Assembly: GCA_963605745.1 (NCBI GenBank)
Contig: CAVCWT010000005.1
Coordinates: 1-64,000, forward strand
Origin: CAG-791 sp963605745
Lineage (GTDB): Bacteria; Bacillota; Clostridia; Lachnospirales; Lachnospiraceae
Direction of reading: 5' to 3'
DNA: 64,000 nt
The notes under the pieces: model-generated
Seen by the model: the letters and a program-made list of their open reading frames with translations, nothing else
Databases searched by the model: none
Told to the model about the DNA's origin: nothing
Part shown: positions 58,951 through 64,000 of the stretch, piece after piece
Position numbering within the stretch: the stretch's first letter is position 1
Layout: the number at the start of each line of letters is the position of its first letter
Made by a program: the position numbers and the translations under genes

Positions 58951-61059
58951 ATGGAAACAATCGTATCGATTCCTGAGATCTACGGAAGCCTCGTATTCGG
59001 CGACCAGGTCATGAAGGAGCGCCTGCCTAAGGATGTCTATAAGGCAGTCCGCAAGTGCATTAAGAGCGGAACACACCTGGATCTGGAGGTTGCCAACACC
59101 GTTGCTGCAGTTATGAAAAACTGGGCACTCGAGCACGGCGCAACCCACTTTACCCACTGGTTCCAGCCACTGACCGGTCTGACTGCTGAAAAACACGACA
59201 GCTTCATTTCCCCTACCGCAGATGGGAAGGTCATCATGGAATTCTCCGGCAAGGAGCTGGTAAAGGGCGAGCCGGATGCATCCTCCTTCCCGTCCGGAGG
59301 ACTTCGCGCAACCTTTGAGGCAAGAGGCTATACCGCATGGGATCCATCTTCCCCGGCTTTCATTAAGGATGGAACTCTGTATATTCCGACGGCATTCTGC
59401 TCGTACGGCGGACAGGCTCTGGACAAGAAGACTCCGCTTCTTCGTTCCATGGAGGCTCTTTCTACGCAGGCTGTCAAGGTCCTGCACCTTCTGGGCAACA
59501 CGGCTGTGACCCATGTAGATACCACTGTGGGATCTGAGCAGGAATATTTCCTCATCGACAAGGATATGTATCTGAAGAGAAAGGACCTGCTCCTGACAGG
59601 CCGCACGCTCCTTGGTGCTCCTGCTCCGAAGGGACAGGAGATGGAGGATCATTACTTTGGTGTTCTGAAGCCGAAGGTTGCGGAATATATGCATGACCTC
59701 GATCAGGAGCTTTGGAAAGTCGGCGTTCCGGCTAAGACCAAACACAACGAGGTAGCACCCAGCCAGCACGAGCTCGCACCGGTATTCGAGACGGCAAACG
59801 TAGCAGTTGATCACAACCAGCTGACCATGGAGATGATGAAGAAGGTTGCGGACAAGCACAACTACGCATGCCTTCTGCACGAGAAGCCGTTTGACGGTGT
59901 CAATGGCTCCGGCAAGCATAACAACTGGTCCATCGTAACAGATACCGGCGAGAATCTTCTCGATCCTGGCAAGACACCGGCTGAAAATGTCCAGTTCCTG
60001 GTATTTCTTCTGGCAACCATAGCAGCCGTCGACGAGTATGCAGATCTTCTTCGCGTCAGCGTTGCGACCGCAGGAAATGATCACCGTCTTGGCGCCAACG
60101 AGGCACCGCCGGCCGTTATTTCGATCTTTGTCGGAGATGAGCTGGCAGCCGTTCTAAAGTCCATCGAGGAAGGCACCGCCTTCAAGGGCACCGGAAAGAG
60201 CATCATGGATCTGGGAACCTCGGTTCTGGCAGATATTACCAAGGACACGACAGACCGCAACCGGACGTCACCGTTTGCCTTCACCGGCAACAAGTTCGAG
60301 TTCCGTATGCCTGGCTCTGCGGTATCCGTTGCCAACCCGAACATTGTTCTGAACACCGCTGTTGCTGACAAGCTTGCAGAGATTTATGAGGCCTTGAAGG
60401 ATGTGAAGGCCGAGGATCTGGACGAGGCGGTACAGGCACTCCTTAAGAAACTCCTTGCTGAGCACAAGAGAGTCATCTTCAACGGAAACGGCTACACCGA
60501 TGAATGGATCGAAGAGGCAGAAAAGAGAGGCCTTGATAACCTGAAGTCTCTGCCGGATGCAATGCCCAGACTTATTACAGACAAGTCCATCAAGCTGTTC
60601 ACAACGCACGGCGTATTCACGGAGGAAGAGCTGCAGTCTCGTTATGAGATCTTCCTGGAGAACTACGCAAAGACCATCCATATTGAATCACTGACCATGC
60701 AGGAGATGGTTCGTAAGGACTTCACCAGCGGACTGGTCAGCTACATGAAGGATGTGACCAACGAAGCGCTTAAGAAAAAACAGCTCCTGCCGAACCTTAA
60801 GTGCTCTTACGAGGACGAGATCATCACGACACTGGACGAGACCTCCGAGAAGATCGGAACTGCACTGGCTAAGCTGGATGCAGACACCAAGACTGCCGAG
60901 AAGGAGACCGATGAGCTAAAGGCCGCACAGTTCTACCACGAGACGATCCTGACAGATATGGATGTTCTTCGTGAATCGGTAGATAAGGCAGAGGCCATCA
61001 TTCCGGACGGATACCTTCCGTATCCTACCTACGGACAGATGCTGTTCAGCCTTCGGTAA
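58951..61059 (+). CDS. glnN: Glutamine synthetase type III
   Basis: 702 aa, the size of GSIII and not of the ~440-aa GSI. ATP-dependent amination of glutamate. Marks: GSEQEYFLIDKDMYLKR, GAPAPKGQEMEDHYFG, KHNEVAPSQHELAPVFE, DHNQLTMEMMKKVA, GSGKHNNWS, RLGANEAPPAVISIF and GNKFEFRMPGS. GAGGAGG lies 6 nt before ATG 58951. It is followed by gltB, giving the GS-GOGAT pair. Confidence 0.97.
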   Translation: METIVSIPEIYGSLVFGDQVMKERLPKDVYKAVRKCIKSGTHLDLEVANTVAAVMKNWALEHGATHFTHWFQPLTGLTAEKHDSFISPTADGKVIMEFSGKELVKGEPDASSFPSGGLRATFEARGYTAWDPSSPAFIKDGTLYIPTAFCSYGGQALDKKTPLLRSMEALSTQAVKVLHLLGNTAVTHVDTTVGSEQEYFLIDKDMYLKRKDLLLTGRTLLGAPAPKGQEMEDHYFGVLKPKVAEYMHDLDQELWKVGVPAKTKHNEVAPSQHELAPVFETANVAVDHNQLTMEMMKKVADKHNYACLLHEKPFDGVNGSGKHNNWSIVTDTGENLLDPGKTPAENVQFLVFLLATIAAVDEYADLLRVSVATAGNDHRLGANEAPPAVISIFVGDELAAVLKSIEEGTAFKGTGKSIMDLGTSVLADITKDTTDRNRTSPFAFTGNKFEFRMPGSAVSVANPNIVLNTAVADKLAEIYEALKDVKAEDLDEAVQALLKKLLAEHKRVIFNGNGYTDEWIEEAEKRGLDNLKSLPDAMPRLITDKSIKLFTTHGVFTEEELQSRYEIFLENYAKTIHIESLTMQEMVRKDFTSGLVSYMKDVTNEALKKKQLLPNLKCSYEDEIITTLDETSEKIGTALAKLDADTKTAEKETDELKAAQFYHETILTDMDVLRESVDKAEAIIPDGYLPYPTYGQMLFSLR

Positions 61060-61104
61060 TCCGAAAAGATCGTACAACACAAACGCCAAGGAAGGGCGAT
61101 GCAG

Positions 61105-61137
61105 GGTTCCTGATCCGGCAGAACGGATCAGGAATCG
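61105..61137 (+). other. Hairpin in the glnN-gltB gap
   Basis: 13-bp stem GGTTCCTGATCCG/CGGATCAGGAATC (one G-U pair) with hexaloop GCAGAA; a smaller hairpin CGCC...GGCG with loop AAGGAAG lies just before it (61084-61098). No T run. Could be a regulatory RNA structure before gltB. Confidence 0.5.
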
Positions 61138-61170
61138 TTGCGTACCCGAAAGAATGAGATTATAGAGAAT

Positions 61171-64000
61171 ATGAAAACAGTACAGGAACAAGAAGAATAC
61201 AGAAAAAGGCTCTACAACAATCTGAATGAAGAGCATGATGCCTGTGGAATCGGAACCATCGTAAACATCGATGGTCACAAGGATTACCAGGTCCTGGATG
61301 ATGCACTTCATATCGTGGAAAAGCTGGAGCACCGCGCGGGAAAGGATGCAACCGGCAAGGTCGGCGACGGTGTCGGCATTCTGACACAGATCAGCCATAA
61401 ATTCTTTAAAAAGGCAGCCCTGGCCGCCGGCATCAAACTGGGAAAGGAAAGAGAGTATGGCATCGGCATGTTCTTTTTCCCGCAGGACTCCTTAAAGAGA
61501 ACCTTTGCGATGCGTATGCTGGAAGTGATTACGCAGAAGGAGGGGTTAAAGCTCCTTGGCTGGCGCAGCGTTCCGGTTCATCCGGAGATTCTGGGCGACC
61601 TTGCCAAGGATTCCATGCCATGTATTATGCAATGCTTTATTGAGAAGCCGGAGAACGTCGAAAAGGGAATCGAATTCGATCGCATGCTCTATGTGGTTCG
61701 CCGTGAGTTCGAACAAAGCTCCGAGGATACCTATATCTGCTCACTGTCCTCGAGAACCATTGTCTATAAGGGCATGTTCCTGGTCATGCAGCTGCGAGGG
61801 TTCTACGACGATCTGCAGGATCATGATTATGAAACAGCCATTGCCATTGTGCACTCCCGTTTCTCAACGAACACAACACCGTCCTGGAATCGTGCGCATC
61901 CTTACCGCATGATCGCCCACAACGGTGAGATCAATACCATTCGAGGCAACATCGACCGTATGCTGGCTCGTGAGGAGACCATGTCGTCTCCTGTCATGGA
62001 GAAGGACATCGACAAGATTTTTCCGGTCATCTCCGGCACAGGTTCGGATTCTGCCATGCTGGACAATACGCTGGAATTCCTGTATCTGAATGGAATGCCG
62101 CTCCCTCTTGCCATGATGGTCATTGTACCGGAGCCCTGGAAGAATAACCGTTTCATGGAGCAGGATAAAAAGGACTTCTACCATTACTATGCAACCATGA
62201 TGGAGCCATGGGACGGTCCTGCCGCCATCCTGTTCTCAGACGGTGATCTGGTGGGCGCAACGCTGGATCGAAACGGCCTTCGTCCGTCTCGCTATTACAT
62301 CACCGATGACAATCGCCTGATCCTGGCCTCGGAGGTCGGGGTACTGGACATTGCGCCGGAGCATATTGTGAAGAAATCAAGACTCGAGCCCGGTCGTATT
62401 TTGCTCGTAGATACGGTGCAGAAAAAGATCATCTCCGATGAGGAGTGCAAGAGCCGGTATGCGGGTCACGAGCCCTACGGCGAGTGGCTGGACGGGAACC
62501 TTTTGCATCTTTCCAAGCTCCCGATTCCGAACAAAAAGATTCCGACTCACGATCAGACGCTGCGCGATCAGCTCTACAAGGTGTTCGGTTATACCTATGA
62601 GGACGTTCGCGACGACATTCTGCCGATGGCAGAAAACGGCGTAGAGCCTACGGTCTCGATGGGGCATGACGTTCCGCTGGCAGTTCTTTCCCGTCAGCAT
62701 CAGCTCCTGTTCAATTATTTCAAGCAGCTGTTCGCACAGGTGACGAACCCGCCGATCGATTCTCTTCGCGAGAAGGTGGTCACGGATACCACGGTTTACA
62801 TCGGCTCCGATGGTGACCTTCTGAATGAGAAGGCTGAGAACTGCCGCGTGTTGGAGGTGAATCATCCGATCCTGACCGGCGTTGATATTATGAAGATCAA
62901 GTCGCTGGATCAGCCGGGGTTCCACACGGAGACCATTTCGCTCCTGTATTACAAGAACACCTCTCTGGAGCGTGCGTTAGAGCAGCTGAATATCGCGGTG
63001 GACCGTGCAGCTGCAGAGGGCAAGAACATCATCATCCTTTCGGATCGCGGTGTGGATGAGAACCATGTGCCGATGCCCGCGCTCCTGGCAGTGTCCTCTG
63101 TGGAGCAGCACCTCGTTAGGACCAAAAAACGCACGAAGGTTTCCATCGTTCTCGAATCCGGTGAGCCAAGAGACGTCCACCAGATGGCAACGCTCCTTGG
63201 CTTTGGCGCACGTGCGATTCACCCGTACCTTGCCCATGAGTGCATTGCAGAGCTCATCGACAAGGGGATTCTCGATAAGGATTATCACACGGCGATTGAG
63301 GACTACAACAAGGCGCTTTTGTCCGGCGTTGTCAAGATTGCAGCCAAAATGGGAATCTCGACCATCCAGTCCTATCAGTCCGCTCGGATTTTCGAAGCAA
63401 TCGGACTCTCGAAGGAGGTCATTGACCGGTATTTTACCGGTACGGTATCCCGTGTTGGCGGCATCGGCTTAAAGGAGATCGAGGAAGGAATCGCCTTCCG
63501 TCATGATCATGCCTTTGATCCTCTTGGTCTTGGTACCGACACCTCCCTTGACAGCGTTGGCTTTCACGGCCTTCGCAGCGGCAAGGACAAGGAGGATCAC
63601 CTTTACAGCCCGGAGACGATCATTAATCTGCAGCAGGCAGTCCGCAAGGGCAGCTACGAGCAGTTCAAAGTCTACACGGACCTTGTGGATGATTCGGCAC
63701 ACCCGCATACGCTCCGCGGTTTGATGGATTTTGTTCCACAGCAGGCACCGGTTCCGATTGAGGAGGTAGAACCCGTCGAGGAGATCGTCAAGAGATTTAA
63801 GACAGGTGCTATGTCCTACGGCTCCATTTCACAGGAAGCGCACGAGACGATGGCCATTGCCATGAACCGTCTGGGCGGCAAGTCCAATACCGGTGAGGGC
63901 GGCGAGGATCCGGCGCGCTTTGGCACAGAGAAAAACTCTGCAATCAAGCAGGTGGCGTCCGGACGTTTTGGAGTGACCTCGGCTTACCTTGGAAGTGCTG
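61171..64000 (+). CDS. gltB: Glutamate synthase large subunit (partial, runs off the window)
   Basis: The first 943 codons of a GOGAT large chain. ATG 61171 precedes a 24-residue propeptide; the catalytic N-terminal Cys25 is in EEHDACGIGTIV, with HSRFSTNTTPSW and AHNGEINTIRGN of the class II amidotransferase domain. Then the central domain (HDVPLAVLSRQHQLLFNYFKQLFAQVTNPPIDSLREK) and the start of the FMN domain (MSYGSISQEAHETMAIAMNRLGGKSNTGEGGEDP). The rest, including the iron-sulfur Cys residues, lies beyond 64000. It should use glutamine from GlnN and 2-oxoglutarate to give two glutamates. Confidence 0.96.
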   Translation, partial: MKTVQEQEEYRKRLYNNLNEEHDACGIGTIVNIDGHKDYQVLDDALHIVEKLEHRAGKDATGKVGDGVGILTQISHKFFKKAALAAGIKLGKEREYGIGMFFFPQDSLKRTFAMRMLEVITQKEGLKLLGWRSVPVHPEILGDLAKDSMPCIMQCFIEKPENVEKGIEFDRMLYVVRREFEQSSEDTYICSLSSRTIVYKGMFLVMQLRGFYDDLQDHDYETAIAIVHSRFSTNTTPSWNRAHPYRMIAHNGEINTIRGNIDRMLAREETMSSPVMEKDIDKIFPVISGTGSDSAMLDNTLEFLYLNGMPLPLAMMVIVPEPWKNNRFMEQDKKDFYHYYATMMEPWDGPAAILFSDGDLVGATLDRNGLRPSRYYITDDNRLILASEVGVLDIAPEHIVKKSRLEPGRILLVDTVQKKIISDEECKSRYAGHEPYGEWLDGNLLHLSKLPIPNKKIPTHDQTLRDQLYKVFGYTYEDVRDDILPMAENGVEPTVSMGHDVPLAVLSRQHQLLFNYFKQLFAQVTNPPIDSLREKVVTDTTVYIGSDGDLLNEKAENCRVLEVNHPILTGVDIMKIKSLDQPGFHTETISLLYYKNTSLERALEQLNIAVDRAAAEGKNIIILSDRGVDENHVPMPALLAVSSVEQHLVRTKKRTKVSIVLESGEPRDVHQMATLLGFGARAIHPYLAHECIAELIDKGILDKDYHTAIEDYNKALLSGVVKIAAKMGISTIQSYQSARIFEAIGLSKEVIDRYFTGTVSRVGGIGLKEIEEGIAFRHDHAFDPLGLGTDTSLDSVGFHGLRSGKDKEDHLYSPETIINLQQAVRKGSYEQFKVYTDLVDDSAHPHTLRGLMDFVPQQAPVPIEEVEPVEEIVKRFKTGAMSYGSISQEAHETMAIAMNRLGGKSNTGEGGEDPARFGTEKNSAIKQVASGRFGVTSAYLGSA

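Overview
The window looks like the chromosome of a low-to-mid-GC Gram-positive anaerobe of the class Clostridia, most like a gut or oral member of the Lachnospiraceae. That placement is an inference from gene content: T-box control of trp, TPP and manganese riboswitches, a class B sortase, type III glutamine synthetase, a TRAP transporter with its own LytS/AraC-type two-component system, DUF3791/DUF3990 genes and strong AGGAGG ribosome sites. No rRNA, tRNA, CRISPR array, complete insertion sequence or prophage was seen.

Layout. 0.3-3.8 kb: a membrane-anchored papain-like protease, then a TIGR01212-type radical SAM gene flanked by a 97-bp direct repeat. 4.0-7.8 kb: a peptidase C26 gene, a polar amino acid ABC transporter and a cytidylate-kinase-like gene. 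7.8-10.6 kb: nagA on the minus strand, then a DUF4143 ATPase. 10.7-18.6 kb: a complete tryptophan operon, trpEGDCFBA, behind a T-box leader with a UGG specifier, with unusual structured DNA between several of its genes. 18.7-22.1 kb: an accessory island with DUF3791-DUF3990-helical-protein genes, two small genes of unknown function, a flavodoxin-like reductase and a natural fusion of the two small partner domains. 22.5-32.2 kb: FAH-family hydrolase, GNAT, a putative TIM-barrel glycosidase, a carboxylesterase, and a translationally coupled run glpK-HAD-CPBP protease-sortase B.

32.3-39.3 kb (minus): a DctPQM TRAP transporter and, as a separate unit, sensor kinase - response regulator - second DctP-like protein. 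40-46.7 kb: thiamine salvage. A TPP riboswitch drives thiE-thiD-cytX-thiW-thiM on the minus strand and a second one controls thiT on the plus strand. 47.4-49.6 kb (minus): a CaCA exchanger and a TMEM165/GDT1 transporter behind a probable yybP-ykoY manganese riboswitch, suggesting metal efflux. 49.7-56.8 kb: nitroreductase, hybrid histidine kinase, a tiny double-glycine leader peptide gene, a polytopic glycosyltransferase-like protein and a GGDEF protein. 57-64 kb: nitrogen assimilation, with asnB divergent from glnN and then gltB, which is cut by the window end. Both asnB and glnN have leader terminators next to their predicted promoters.

The most unusual material is intergenic. There is a two-hairpin TGGCCA repeat family, a CTAGTACAGCG palindrome family that repeatedly supplies the TAG stop codon of a neighbouring gene, a 14-bp tandem repeat found upstream of both trpC and thiD, a 175-nt hairpin between trpG and trpD, and four consecutive hairpins between trpB and trpA. 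The best candidates for undescribed protein systems are the DUF3791/DUF3990 island and the double-glycine peptide.
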